17,380 nt of DNA from Anaerolineae bacterium (lineage in GTDB: Bacteria > Chloroflexota > Anaerolineae > Promineifilales > Promineifilaceae), in NCBI GenBank assembly GCA_028277515.1, contig JANQGC010000147.1:1-17380 (forward strand), read 5' to 3'. Both the position numbers and the translations under genes were made by a program. Below the pieces are notes generated by a model. The model had not been told where the DNA came from. It saw only the letters and a list, made by a program, of their open reading frames with translations, and made no database searches. This document shows positions 6,668-13,463 of this stretch, piece after piece (position 1 is the first letter of the stretch; each line of letters opens with the position of its first letter).

Positions 6668-7618
6668 TTATTCGGTCCAAAAACGCTCGCTGAGATACTT
6701 CATGCCCCCATCAGGCAGGATGGTCACCACGACCCCTTGTTCCAGCTCTTGCGCCAGTTGCACGGCAGCGACAACAGCCGCAGCGGCCGAGATGCCGGTG
6801 AATAAGCCTTCATTTCGCGCCAAAAAACGACCCATCTCATATCCTTCTTCGGTGCCGGATGTGAGATCCCCGTCAGCCAGGCTTTCATCATAGATTCCCG
6901 GCTTGATCGCCGTCTCCATATGCTTCCACCCTTCGAGACCATGAAAAGGGGTGTCCGGTTGGGCGGAATAGCATTGAATATGCGGGTTGAATTCTTTCAG
7001 ACGTTTGGTTGTGCCCGTAAAGGTGCCGCCTGTGCCCAGGCCGGCCACGAAATGAGTGATCGAGCCGCCAGTCTGCTGCCAGATTTCGACGGCCGTAGTC
7101 TGGTAATGGGCCTGCCAGTTGGCGTCATTATTGTACTGGTTGGCGTAAAATAGAGAAGGATCTTTTTGGGCCAGTTCTCGCGCTTCCAGCAGCGCGCCAT
7201 CCGATCCTTCCAGCGGGTCGGTCAGGATCAGCTCTGCGCCATAGGCGCGCAGTATAGCCATACGCTCAGGGCTGGCATTTTCGGGCACGGTCAGCTTGAC
7301 TTTATAACCCCGCGCAGCCCCGATCATAGCGTAGGCGATGCCCGTATTCCCGGAGGTGGAGTCCATCAGGGTCATTCCCGGGCGCAGTAAACCGTTTTCT
7401 TCGGCCACGCGAATAATGTTGAGTGCCGCACGGTCCTTGACTGAGCCGCCAGGGTTGAACCATTCTGCCTTGGCCAGGAGATGCACATTGGGAGAAAGGC
7501 CAAAGGATTCGGCCGTCCGTTCCAGGCGCAGCAGGGGCGTGTTTCCAATTTGTTCTACTAAAGTTTGAGACGCTAGACGAGAGAGGGTCTGGTCTGTTTG
7601 TTCAATTGTCGGCAACAT
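6668..7618 (-). CDS. cysM: CysM-type PLP-dependent cysteine synthase using a protein thiocarboxylate donor
   Basis: This fold-type II PLP enzyme makes cysteine by beta-replacement. Lys61 in NPGGSVKDRA is the PLP Schiff-base lysine, STSGNTG (87-93) is the substrate loop, and GTGGT (195-199) binds the cofactor phosphate. The 316-residue length is normal. The loop PDTPFHGLEGWKHM lacks the GPHKIQG motif of O-acetylserine-using CysK. It aligns instead with the CysM loop containing Arg220 in M. tuberculosis, the residue that favours O-phosphoserine; here Lys232 takes that place. O-phosphoserine use is therefore plausible but not proven. Clustering with mec, cysO and moeB supports carrier-bound sulfur as the donor. 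ATG 7618 has CAGGAAG about 9 bases upstream. It is the first gene of the operon, preceded by a long structured leader. Confidence 0.92.
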   Translation of the reverse strand: MLPTIEQTDQTLSRLASQTLVEQIGNTPLLRLERTAESFGLSPNVHLLAKAEWFNPGGSVKDRAALNIIRVAEENGLLRPGMTLMDSTSGNTGIAYAMIGAARGYKVKLTVPENASPERMAILRAYGAELILTDPLEGSDGALLEARELAQKDPSLFYANQYNNDANWQAHYQTTAVEIWQQTGGSITHFVAGLGTGGTFTGTTKRLKEFNPHIQCYSAQPDTPFHGLEGWKHMETAIKPGIYDESLADGDLTSGTEEGYEMGRFLARNEGLFTGISAAAAVVAAVQLAQELEQGVVVTILPDGGMKYLSERFWTE

Positions 7619-7699
7619 AAGTTGTTACTTCCTGAAATATCGGTTTTCCTAAATAAACATTGACGATTCACCGTCACTAAAAGGGTGGACATTTTGCCC

Positions 7700-7860
7700 A
7701 AAGACAAAAAAACGGCCGCATTACCACCTGGAGCAATTGCGAGCAATCATGATTGCTTCGCGAGGGGAACCGCCACCGTTTGCCTATTTGGACTTAAGAT
7801 AGTCCGTAAAACCGTTATTTCAGGGTTGAGGCAAAGGTTTTAGCACCCTCGCTTCATACA
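7700..7860 (-). promoter_or_regulatory. Structured 5' leader of the cysM operon: candidate unclassified riboswitch or attenuator
   Basis: On the minus strand, 80-240 bases upstream of cysM, four helices can be read: S1 AGGGT (7845-7849)/ACCCT (7822-7826); S2 TAAAACC (7836-7842)/GGTTTTA (7807-7813); S3 TTTGCCT (7829-7835)/AGGCAAA (7779-7785); and hairpin S4 GGACT (7801-7805)/AGTCC (7790-7794). S1/S2 cross, and S2/S3 cross, so pseudoknots or alternative folds are possible. S3's 3' arm shares three bases with the 5' arm of the terminator at 7706-7781, so S3 could act as an antiterminator. A 23-codon reading frame (ATG 7891, stop at 7820) without a Shine-Dalgarno spans S1-S2. No T-box, TPP, SAM or cobalamin core was found. 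Helices of 5-7 bp can arise by chance, so this is a hypothesis. Confidence 0.4.
7706..7781 (-). terminator. Terminator-like structure with U7 tract in the cysM leader
   Basis: Minus-strand arms AAACGGTGGC (7772-7781) and GCGGCCGTTT (7710-7719) pair at 9 of 10 positions (one G-U, one G-G mismatch), and seven U residues follow (7706-7712). The 52-base interior holds a second strong hairpin, the perfect 16-base palindrome AGCAATCATGATTGCT (7742-7757) extended by GCG/CGC around a bulge. The T-run exists only in the minus direction, which sets the orientation toward cysM. Termination this far before the coding start implies regulated readthrough (inference). The large interior makes it a less certain terminator than the one at 9895. 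Confidence 0.45.
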
Positions 7861-7929
7861 CCTGCACTGTTGCCACATATTCAGACCTCATGAATGATTT
7901 TTGTTATTTTTATGATAAAAAATCATGCA

Positions 7930-7980
7930 ATTATAGTGACATTTTAGCAGATGAACTTGCACATGCAAAGTTTTTCTGCT
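7930..7980 (-). promoter_or_regulatory. Predicted cysM-operon promoter and adjoining inverted repeat
   Basis: A perfect TATAAT lies at 7935-7930 on the minus strand and would start a leader of about 300 bases before cysM. No good -35 hexamer is seen. Instead, the -35 region is covered by a 35-bp inverted repeat: outer arms AGCAGA (7946-7951)/TCTGCT (7975-7980) and inner arms AACTTGCA (7954-7961)/TGCAAAGTT (7964-7972, one extra base). This may be an activator or repressor site. The repeat is seen; its role is inferred. Confidence 0.45.
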
Positions 7981-8045
7981 GATTAGACCCAACAATTTAC
8001 CTTTTTCTTACGCAAAAGCCTTAATGGCTCATTTTTATGTCCATA

Positions 8046-8089
8046 CGATTAAGTGACAGTCACTTAATCGTAAAAAGTGACTGTCACTT
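8046..8089. repeat. Paired 15-base palindrome element, AAGTGAC core
   Basis: AAGTGACAGTCACTT (8051-8065) and AAGTGACTGTCACTT (8075-8089) are exact reverse complements, 9 bases apart. Each is also a perfect 7+1+7 palindrome, and the first extends to 12+1+12 (8046-8070). Their centres are 24 bp apart. The element lies 90 bases before the sigma-factor start, so it could be a double operator for that gene. The same architecture with other words at 1699, 4680 and 9932 suggests a dispersed element instead. Confidence 0.8.
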
Positions 8090-8179
8090 CTAAAGGAACG
8101 TCTGAGACGAATAATCAAAGAAGAATCCGGATCGTTAAAATGCAACCTTTTGCCAACTTTTCTGTACAGTATAAATAGG

Positions 8180-8779
8180 ATGGGTGCTCAGGATGAATAT
8201 GATTTCCTGTTACGCGCGCAGCGCGGGGATAAGCATGCATTTGGAGAACTGGTGCGCCGGCAGCAGTCGGCTGTCTTCAATGTTGCATATCGCATTTTGG
8301 GCCGCCGGCGGGATGCCGAGGATGCTGCCCAAGAGGCTTTCTTACGCGCTTACAGAGCCTTGGAGCAATTTGACCTGGAACGGCCGTTTGCGCCCTGGGT
8401 GAAGCGCATCTGTGTTAATGTTTGCCTTAACTGGTTGGAAGCGCAGCGAATCCGCCCTTATGATGTGGCCGCAGATTTGCCTCACCCATCACAGGAATGG
8501 TCGGAGGATGATCAATGGGCCAGAACAAACGAGACCCCGGAGAAAATTTTTCTAGAGGACGAACGGTCGCGCCTCTTGCGACAGGCCATTTGGTCTTTAC
8601 CGCCCCATTTCCGCGCAGTGATTGAACTGCGCCATTTTCAAGGGTTAAGCTATGCGGCCATTGGACGGGTCATGGACCGGCCGTTAAGCAGCGTAAAAAG
8701 CGATCTCTTTCGTGCGCGCAAGCGGTTAGCCGATCTATTAGCAGAAGGGCAAGAAATGATTGTAGAGGACGCCGGTTAG
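8180..8779 (+). CDS. ECF-family RNA polymerase sigma factor
   Basis: This is a 199-residue sigma-70-type factor with only regions 2 and 4. Region 2 includes AVFNVAYRILGRRRDAEDAAQEAFLRAY (residues about 34-60, read in parts) and a PFAPWVKRI segment. Region 4 includes LPPHFRAVIELRHFQGLSY and the helix-turn-helix IGRVMDRPLSSVKSDLFRAR. ATG 8180 is preferred over the in-frame TTG at 8150. It has AGG directly before it, and TACAGT 9 bases or TATAAA 4 bases upstream look like -10 elements, so the mRNA may be leaderless. The next gene, 6 bases on, encodes a zinc anti-sigma factor, so this sigma is probably held inactive until a membrane signal releases it. Its regulon is unknown; autoregulation is usual in this family. 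Confidence 0.93.
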   Translation: MGAQDEYDFLLRAQRGDKHAFGELVRRQQSAVFNVAYRILGRRRDAEDAAQEAFLRAYRALEQFDLERPFAPWVKRICVNVCLNWLEAQRIRPYDVAADLPHPSQEWSEDDQWARTNETPEKIFLEDERSRLLRQAIWSLPPHFRAVIELRHFQGLSYAAIGRVMDRPLSSVKSDLFRARKRLADLLAEGQEMIVEDAG

Positions 8780-8785
8780 ATAAAA

Positions 8786-9373
8786 ATGATGAACCATTTA
8801 GATGAAACGCTCCTGAATGAATATGTTGACCAGGCGCTTGATGAAAATGAGCGCCAGGCAGTCGAAACCCACCTGGCCGGTTGCGCCGACTGCCGGGAGC
8901 GGGTTGAGAAATTGGGAACACTCTTCCATGCTTTGGAAACGCTTGTCGAAGTACCGTTGGTCAATGATCTATCAGTGCCGGTCATGGAGCAGATCCAACC
9001 CATTCCTGTCTGGAGACGTTGGGGTACTGTCGTGATGCTATTACAGGTAGTTGCTGTTGTTGTGGCATTGCTTTTCCTTTGGCCAAGATTGGCTCCCGGC
9101 GTCATTTCGCTGCCGGACCTCTATCAAGGAGCCGGGATTCTGCTCGTTGAGTGGCAAGAAATATTGATGATCAACTCGGGGCATTTTGCGCAGTTAGCCC
9201 AATCTGCTTACCAACAATGGGCGCTCCGTCCGTCCCTGATTAATATGCTGCCCGCGCAATGGGCGCTGCTGGCCGGCCTGACCTTGATCATTTGGCTTGT
9301 TGGAAATCGTCTCATTTTCATGGACGATCAATACCGTGAGAGAAATGGTAACAATGGAGAACATTATGAATGA
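8786..9373 (+). CDS. Membrane-anchored zinc-binding anti-sigma factor
   Basis: The cytoplasmic N-terminus carries the ZAS/zf-HC2 signature His29-x3-Cys33-x2-Cys36 (ETHLAGCADC), typical of proteins that bind the partner ECF sigma. A first membrane helix lies at about 79-99 (GTVVMLLQVVAVVVALLFLW), an outer loop of ~55 residues follows, and a second helix lies at about 156-178. Two helices place both ends in the cytoplasm, unlike the usual single-pass form. The loop is a possible sensor. It is 195 residues long, starts 6 bases after the sigma stop (ATG 8786 or 8789), and overlaps the next gene by 8 bases. It is transcribed with the sigma and the 4-TM protein, forming a likely three-gene signalling unit. 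Confidence 0.9.
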   Translation: MMNHLDETLLNEYVDQALDENERQAVETHLAGCADCRERVEKLGTLFHALETLVEVPLVNDLSVPVMEQIQPIPVWRRWGTVVMLLQVVAVVVALLFLWPRLAPGVISLPDLYQGAGILLVEWQEILMINSGHFAQLAQSAYQQWALRPSLINMLPAQWALLAGLTLIIWLVGNRLIFMDDQYRERNGNNGEHYE

Positions 9374-9851
9374 AGCTATTTTGCTCATCCTCTTAATTTT
9401 GTTAGGAATCCCTGCCCTGGTGGCTTTTTTGACCGTTGTTACTTTTCTCCTGCCTGGGCGGATAAACAAGATACGGAATATTCTCACTGTCAGACCGGGA
9501 CGGGCATTCATCGTGGGCCTGGTTAACCTTTTATTCTTTGGTGTGATCTCGATCGGATTGAGCGAAGCGGGTGAACTGGCCGGGCTAATCGCTTTTCTTA
9601 TCTGGCTCTTGCTAACCGGATTGGCCATTTGGGGTTTAGCCGGTTGGTTGGCCAGGCTGCGTGAGCGTCTTTATCCAATCCAAAAAGAGAGTGTGCTTTC
9701 TCCCCTGCAAATGACGTTGCGCTCGGCAGCTTTGCTGCTGTTAGCCTTCTTGGCCCCCCTGGTCGGCTGGTTCATCTTAGCCCCCTTGCTGCTTATTTCC
9801 GGCTTAGGCGCGGCAATCATTTCCTTTTTCCGCCGCCAGGCGCCGGAATAA
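9366..9851 (+). CDS. Four-helix membrane protein of unknown function, co-transcribed with sigma/anti-sigma
   Basis: This is a 161-residue, highly hydrophobic protein with four predicted membrane helices: near the N-terminus (AILLILLILLGIPALVAFL), AFIVGLVNLLFFGVISIG, AGLIAFLIWLLLTGLAIWG, and LLLLAFLAPLVGWFILAPLL. A cytoplasmic linker (ARLRERLYPIQKES) and a basic C-terminus (FFRRQAPE) complete it. ATG 9366 is chosen because GGAG lies 6 bases upstream; it overlaps the anti-sigma stop (ATGAATGA). In-frame upstream starts exist at 9345, 9354 and TTG 9297 but are less well placed. The family is not one I can name. It resembles the protein at 9979-10485 in the PGRAF/PGTSF-x-VGL segment and the PxxGWF helix, so the two are paralogues. 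A role in receiving the sigma-releasing signal is only a guess. Confidence 0.8.
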   Translation: MNEAILLILLILLGIPALVAFLTVVTFLLPGRINKIRNILTVRPGRAFIVGLVNLLFFGVISIGLSEAGELAGLIAFLIWLLLTGLAIWGLAGWLARLRERLYPIQKESVLSPLQMTLRSAALLLLAFLAPLVGWFILAPLLLISGLGAAIISFFRRQAPE

Positions 9852-9894
9852 TTTACAAAGTTCTTACAATCTGATTGCAACTTTATAAACATTT

Positions 9895-9924
9895 GCCTGT
9901 ACTTTGTAATAGTACAGGCTTTTT
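9895..9924 (+). terminator. Rho-independent terminator of the sigma operon
   Basis: GCCTGTAC (9895-9902)/GTACAGGC (9912-9919) form a perfect 8-bp stem with a 9-base loop, followed directly by TTTTT. It lies 44 bases after the 4-TM gene and separates it from its paralogue, which must have its own promoter or rely on readthrough. Confidence 0.85.
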
Positions 9925-9931
9925 ACTTACA

Positions 9932-9964
9932 AGATTGGTCCAATCTGCCAGGTTGGACCAATCT
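9932..9964. repeat. Paired 15-base palindrome element, ATTGGTCCAAT core (second copy)
   Basis: AGATTGGTCCAATCT (9932-9946) and AGGTTGGACCAATCT (9950-9964) are separated by GCC and are reverse complements apart from one base. Each is a 7+1+7 palindrome (the second with one mismatch). The sequence is shared with the element at 4680-4712, 5 kb away, so this is a dispersed repeat and not a site private to one gene. It sits between the terminator and the ribosome-binding site of the next gene. Confidence 0.8.
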
Positions 9965-9978
9965 CTAAGGAGATTGAA

Positions 9979-10485
9979 ATGGCCGACGTTTATACCGTAA
10001 CTTTTTCCGTCATCGGTCTATTGCTCACCTGGCCAGCGCTGCTTATTACCTTGAATTTGCTCTTTCCCTCCTTGAGCAAGCGAATGGCCGGGCGTCTGGG
10101 ATCCGCGCCAGGCACTTCGTTTATGGTCGGTTTGCCGGCGACGGCCGTTTTAGTTTTCTTGATCCTGGTCGCATTTGACAATGGGTCCGGGTTGATGCAG
10201 GCAGCGGCGTTTCTAACCGCTGGTTTTCTATTTGCCTTGTGGATGTTGGGCAGCGCCGGATTTGCCCGCCTGCTGGGCGGCCGAATGGGCATCATGGCCC
10301 AACAATCTGAATTGAAAAGGCTGGCCTGGGGAGCCATGCTGTTTGTTTTGGCCATGCTATTTCCGGTGATTGGTTGGTTCTTTTTTCTGCCCGTTACTGG
10401 GATCATGGCCGTGGGATCGGCCGTTTCCAGTGTTCGATTGAGAAGAAAGAGTGACGAAGAAAGGATAGTGGTAGAGAGCACGTAG
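9979..10485 (+). CDS. Four-helix membrane protein, paralogue of the protein at 9366-9851
   Basis: This is a 168-residue protein with four predicted helices: YTVTFSVIGLLLTWPALLI, FMVGLPATAVLVFLILVAF, AAAFLTAGFLFALWMLGS, and AMLFVLAMLFPVIGWFFFLP. The C-terminus is basic and charged (VRLRRKSDEE). Matching positions with the upstream paralogue include a proline in the first helix, a basic loop before PGTSFMVGL (PGRAFIVGL in the other), and the P-x-x-GWF motif of the last helix. Start ATG 9979 has a strong AAGGAG 6 bases upstream. The pair looks like a tandem duplication that was later separated by a terminator and a palindromic element. The function is unknown. The DUF1800 gene follows after 27 bases and may be co-transcribed. 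Confidence 0.8.
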   Translation: MADVYTVTFSVIGLLLTWPALLITLNLLFPSLSKRMAGRLGSAPGTSFMVGLPATAVLVFLILVAFDNGSGLMQAAAFLTAGFLFALWMLGSAGFARLLGGRMGIMAQQSELKRLAWGAMLFVLAMLFPVIGWFFFLPVTGIMAVGSAVSSVRLRRKSDEERIVVEST

Positions 10486-10512
10486 CGTAAACTTTTCAGT
10501 TGTGCTACAGGA

Positions 10513-12033
10513 ATGAAGATAATAATGACATTTTCCCGCCGTGATTTCTTAAAAATGGGTGGCCTGAGCAGCCTGGCAGCCGCGGTGACAGCCTGTGGGA
10601 TGTTGGAACAGGAATTAGCTCAAAGGCAGACTGGGGAAGCAGTGGCAATGCCGGCGCTCATAGAAGACGGTACGGCGGACCGCGGCCCCCTTTGGCGGCT
10701 GCTCAACCGCGCCGGCTATGGTCCACGGCCGGGCGAACTCGCGGCGGCGCAAGCCGTGGGGTATGAGTCGTATCTTGAACAGCAGCTACACCCGGAGCAA
10801 ATCGAGGATAAAGCTGTGGATATGTTGGAGCGACGGCTGACGCTTTACCAGATGGATAACAGCCAGTTGATCGAGCAGGATGAAAAAGATGCTGTGCGTG
10901 AGCTGATTGGCAGCACATTGATGCGCATGGTTTATTCCAAGAAACAATTATTTGAATCAATAGTCGAATTTTGGTCCGATCATTTCAATATTTATGTGCG
11001 TAAGGCGGAGCCGATGCCTATGTTGAAAATTATTGACGATCGTGATGTATTGCGGCCTTACGCGCTGGGCAACTTCCGCGATTTGATCGGTGCTTCAGCA
11101 CGCAGCCAGGCCATGCTGCTCTACCTGGACAATGTGCGCAATAATAAAGAGGATCCGAACGAGAACTATGCACGGGAATTGATGGAACTGCATACGCTGG
11201 GGGTTGATGGCGGATACAGCCAGGATGATGTGCAGGAGGTCGCACGAGTGTTGAGTGGCTGGACGGTGCAGCCCCGCGGGCTGCGCAAAGGACAGGTCCA
11301 ATTCCTTTCTGACCGGCATGATTTCGCAGAAAAGCAAATCTTGGAGTTTACCTTTCCTCCGGGCAGAGGCGAGCAGGAACTGGATGATTTGCTGAATATT
11401 TTAGCGGCTCATCCATCCACGGCACATTTTCTGGCCACCAAACTGGTGCGCCGCTATGTGAGCGATCAGCCGCCTGAGGGCCTGGTCGATAGGGTAGCAA
11501 TGGCTTACACAGAAACAGATGGGGAGATAAAGGGGATGCTGCGGGTTATTTTCTTAAGCGAAGAATTTCGAGACGCGCCACCCAAATTAAAACGGCCGCT
11601 AACCTTCCTCATTTCAGCCGTTCGCGCCTTAAATGCTGCGCTCAGGCCCTCAAGTGAGTTGGGTCAATGGTTGGGCAGCCTTGGACAGCTCCCTTTTCAT
11701 TGGCCGCCGCCCGATGGATTCCCCGATGTCTCATCCGCCTGGGCCACCAATTTACTACCCCGTTGGAATTTCGCCTCCTTGTTGGCGCGTGGCCATCTAC
11801 CGGGCGTGACGCTCACCTTTGAAGAAATAATAGCAGCCGCAAACGTGCAAAAAGCGGGGGATGCGCTGCAACTTTTCGCGCCTCTGCTTTTCGGCCGTGC
11901 CCTGGATGAGGAGCGATATAAAGATTTGCTCACCTATGCCGGTAACGGATTGGTGACTGAGCCGGCAGCTCAGAACCGGCTGAAAAACTGCCTGGCACTG
12001 CTTATCGCCAGTCCGGCATTTCAATGGCATTAA
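10513..12033 (+). CDS. DUF1800-family protein, Tat-exported
   Basis: The 506-residue protein begins with a Tat signal (FSRRDFLKMGG, then a hydrophobic stretch ending AAAVTACG). The Cys in TACG could also make it a lipoprotein. The body matches DUF1800: an N-terminal helical segment RLLNRAGYGPRPGEL, the FWSDHFNIY motif, ENYARELMELHTLGVDGGYSQDDVQEVAR (read in parts), LSGWTV, and a C-terminal segment ending NCLALLIASPAFQWH. No enzymatic activity is established for this family. It is almost always next to a DUF1501 gene, as here (15-base gap), so the two probably act as one exported unit outside the membrane. ATG 10513 has AGGA directly before it; ATG 10525 (MTFSRRDF) is a possible alternative start. 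Confidence 0.9.
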   Translation: MKIIMTFSRRDFLKMGGLSSLAAAVTACGMLEQELAQRQTGEAVAMPALIEDGTADRGPLWRLLNRAGYGPRPGELAAAQAVGYESYLEQQLHPEQIEDKAVDMLERRLTLYQMDNSQLIEQDEKDAVRELIGSTLMRMVYSKKQLFESIVEFWSDHFNIYVRKAEPMPMLKIIDDRDVLRPYALGNFRDLIGASARSQAMLLYLDNVRNNKEDPNENYARELMELHTLGVDGGYSQDDVQEVARVLSGWTVQPRGLRKGQVQFLSDRHDFAEKQILEFTFPPGRGEQELDDLLNILAAHPSTAHFLATKLVRRYVSDQPPEGLVDRVAMAYTETDGEIKGMLRVIFLSEEFRDAPPKLKRPLTFLISAVRALNAALRPSSELGQWLGSLGQLPFHWPPPDGFPDVSSAWATNLLPRWNFASLLARGHLPGVTLTFEEIIAAANVQKAGDALQLFAPLLFGRALDEERYKDLLTYAGNGLVTEPAAQNRLKNCLALLIASPAFQWH

Positions 12034-12048
12034 AGAAGGAGCAAGCTG

Positions 12049-13359
12049 ATGACCGACAACAGGATGACCCACTGCCGCGAATATGACCTGATCGACCGTC
12101 GTACTTTCCTGAAGGGTACACTCTCTTCGGCCGCCTTCCTGGTGGGCAACCGTCTTCTGGCCTTGCCGGCCTCCATGCCGCGCCTGCACCTGGCCGATCC
12201 TCATATCGGACCGCGTGGGGACACATTGATTTGTATCTTCTTACGCGGCGGGGCGGATGGATTGAACATCATCGTGCCCCATGGAGATGAAAGCTATTAC
12301 CAGCGGCGACCGACTGTCGGCATTCCACGGCCGGATGATTTGCAAAAAGAGGGCCGGACGATTGACCTCGATGGTTTCTTCGGCCTGCACCCTACCCTGC
12401 AACTTTTACAGCCTATTTACCAGGCGCAGGATCTGGCTCTGGTACATGCTACGGGATCGCCGGATGAAACCCGTTCCCATTTCGAGGCCATGAATTTGAT
12501 GGAGCGTGGAGCCACGACGAATGGTGATTACAGCGGCTGGTTGGCACGCCACCTGGCTACCCTGGACACAGGTAACGATTCAGCGTTGCGCGCCGTAGGC
12601 ATTGGTGAAATGCTTCCCGCCTCGCTGACCGGGGCGGTCTCAGCAACAGCTTTGCGCTCGATTGGCGATTACCATCTGGTTGGCGAGGATCGGCAAGCGG
12701 CAGAGATGGCCGGGCTTTTGCGCGCGCTTTACGCCCAAGATGACAGCATCTTATCGGCCGTGGCCCAACAAACCTTCGCCGCCCTGGATGTATTGCGTGG
12801 TATTGATCGAGCAGCCTACCAGCCATACGGTCGCGCCTATCCAGAGGGCGATTTGGGCCAGGCGTTGCAAACCGTCGCCCAATTGATTAAAGCCGATGTG
12901 GGTTTAGAAGTCGCTTGCATTGATTTTGGTGGTTGGGATACGCACGTGGCTCAAGGTGGCAGCCAGGGCTTGATGGCTCGGCTATTGGCTCAACTGGGGC
13001 AGGGTTTGGCCGCTTTTTACGAAGATGTCCAGCAGCAGATGGACCGGGTGACGCTGGTCGTGATGTCCGAGTTCGGCCGGCGCGCCCAGGAAAACGGCGG
13101 CCTGGGCACGGATCATGGGCATGGCAATATGATGATGCTCATGGGCGGGGGGATCTTGGGTGGAAAGGTGACGGCCGATTGGCCTGGGCTGCAAGAAGAG
13201 AACCTGGCCGGATCGGGCGACCTGGCGATCACAACCGATTATCGTGATGTCTTGGGTGAAATCGTGCGCAAAAGGCTCAATAATCCGCTGGCGGAACAGG
13301 TTTTTCCTGATTATGAAGTTAGGGAATTGGGTTTGGTTATAGATAGAACGTCCGCATGA
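12049..13359 (+). CDS. DUF1501-family protein, Tat-exported
   Basis: This is a 436-residue partner of the DUF1800 protein. A Tat-type signal IDRRTFLKGTLSSAAFLVG lies near the N-terminus. Family features are LICIFLRGGADGLNIIVPHG, ATGSPDETRSHFEAMNLMER, CIDFGGWDTH, and VVMSEFGRRAQENGGLGTDHG followed by HGN. The fold is related to the alkaline phosphatase/sulfatase group. The GGADG, SHF, DTH and DHG segments are where metal-binding residues would be expected, but catalysis has not been shown for the family. ATG 12049 has AAGGAG about 8 bases upstream. The gene ends about 100 bases before recD2. No clear terminator is seen there: only a weak AAAAG/CTTTT hairpin near 13415-13430. Confidence 0.92.
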   Translation: MTDNRMTHCREYDLIDRRTFLKGTLSSAAFLVGNRLLALPASMPRLHLADPHIGPRGDTLICIFLRGGADGLNIIVPHGDESYYQRRPTVGIPRPDDLQKEGRTIDLDGFFGLHPTLQLLQPIYQAQDLALVHATGSPDETRSHFEAMNLMERGATTNGDYSGWLARHLATLDTGNDSALRAVGIGEMLPASLTGAVSATALRSIGDYHLVGEDRQAAEMAGLLRALYAQDDSILSAVAQQTFAALDVLRGIDRAAYQPYGRAYPEGDLGQALQTVAQLIKADVGLEVACIDFGGWDTHVAQGGSQGLMARLLAQLGQGLAAFYEDVQQQMDRVTLVVMSEFGRRAQENGGLGTDHGHGNMMMLMGGGILGGKVTADWPGLQEENLAGSGDLAITTDYRDVLGEIVRKRLNNPLAEQVFPDYEVRELGLVIDRTSA

Positions 13360-13451
13360 ATGAGAGAGGGCAAAACCATTTAACCAAAAACACCAATAAT
13401 TGATTTTTCTGAGTAAAAGAAACCGCTTTTCTTACCCTCATAATTGTGCGT

Positions 13452-13457
13452 TAAAAT
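13452..13457 (+). promoter_or_regulatory. Predicted -10 element of recD2, leaderless arrangement
   Basis: TAAAAT lies exactly 6 bases before ATG 13464, and no Shine-Dalgarno is present between them. This spacing places the transcription start at or next to the start codon. The -35 position holds only a poor match (TTCTTA at 13429-13434). The arrangement resembles leaderless genes of Deinococcus and Actinobacteria. Confidence 0.5.
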
Positions 13458-13463
13458 AGAATA

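Larger units (their letters stand above)
7619..8179. other. 560-base gap between the divergent cysM operon and sigma-factor gene
   Basis: No convincing protein gene is present. The left half holds the minus-strand cysM promoter, structured leader and terminator described separately. A further AT-rich dyad, ATGATTTTT (7894-7902)/AAAAATCAT (7918-7926), lies next to the cysM -10. The right half holds a paired palindrome at 8046-8089 and the sigma-gene promoter region. Short frames here (30 codons at 7890-7982 plus, 23 codons at 7891-7820 minus) have no ribosome-binding site. Confidence 0.7.

Noticed and set aside
7716..7729. On the minus strand AGGTGGTAATGCGG resembles a T-box core, and GGTAATGC resembles the 3' part of a TPP riboswitch.
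   Set aside because: No T-box stem I features (specifier loop, AGUA or GNUG motifs) and no complementary 3' antiterminator arm were found. The UGGU would not suit tRNA-Cys. The CTGAGA core of TPP riboswitches is absent.
7954..7972. AACTTGCA/TGCAAAGTT resembles the nosZ dyad half-site TTTGCA, suggesting that the same regulator might control cysM.
   Set aside because: The half-sites are 2 bases apart, not 4, and one arm has an extra base, so a Crp/Fnr dimer would not fit in the same way.
7890..7982. Plus-strand 30-codon reading frame in the cysM-sigma gap.
   Set aside because: It has no ribosome-binding site, lies over the minus-strand promoter and inverted repeats, and shows no recognisable product.
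12933..13247. Plus-strand frame of 104 codons inside the DUF1501 gene.
   Set aside because: It is an out-of-frame shadow of a well-supported gene; the Gly/Arg-rich product is what a GC-rich shifted frame gives.
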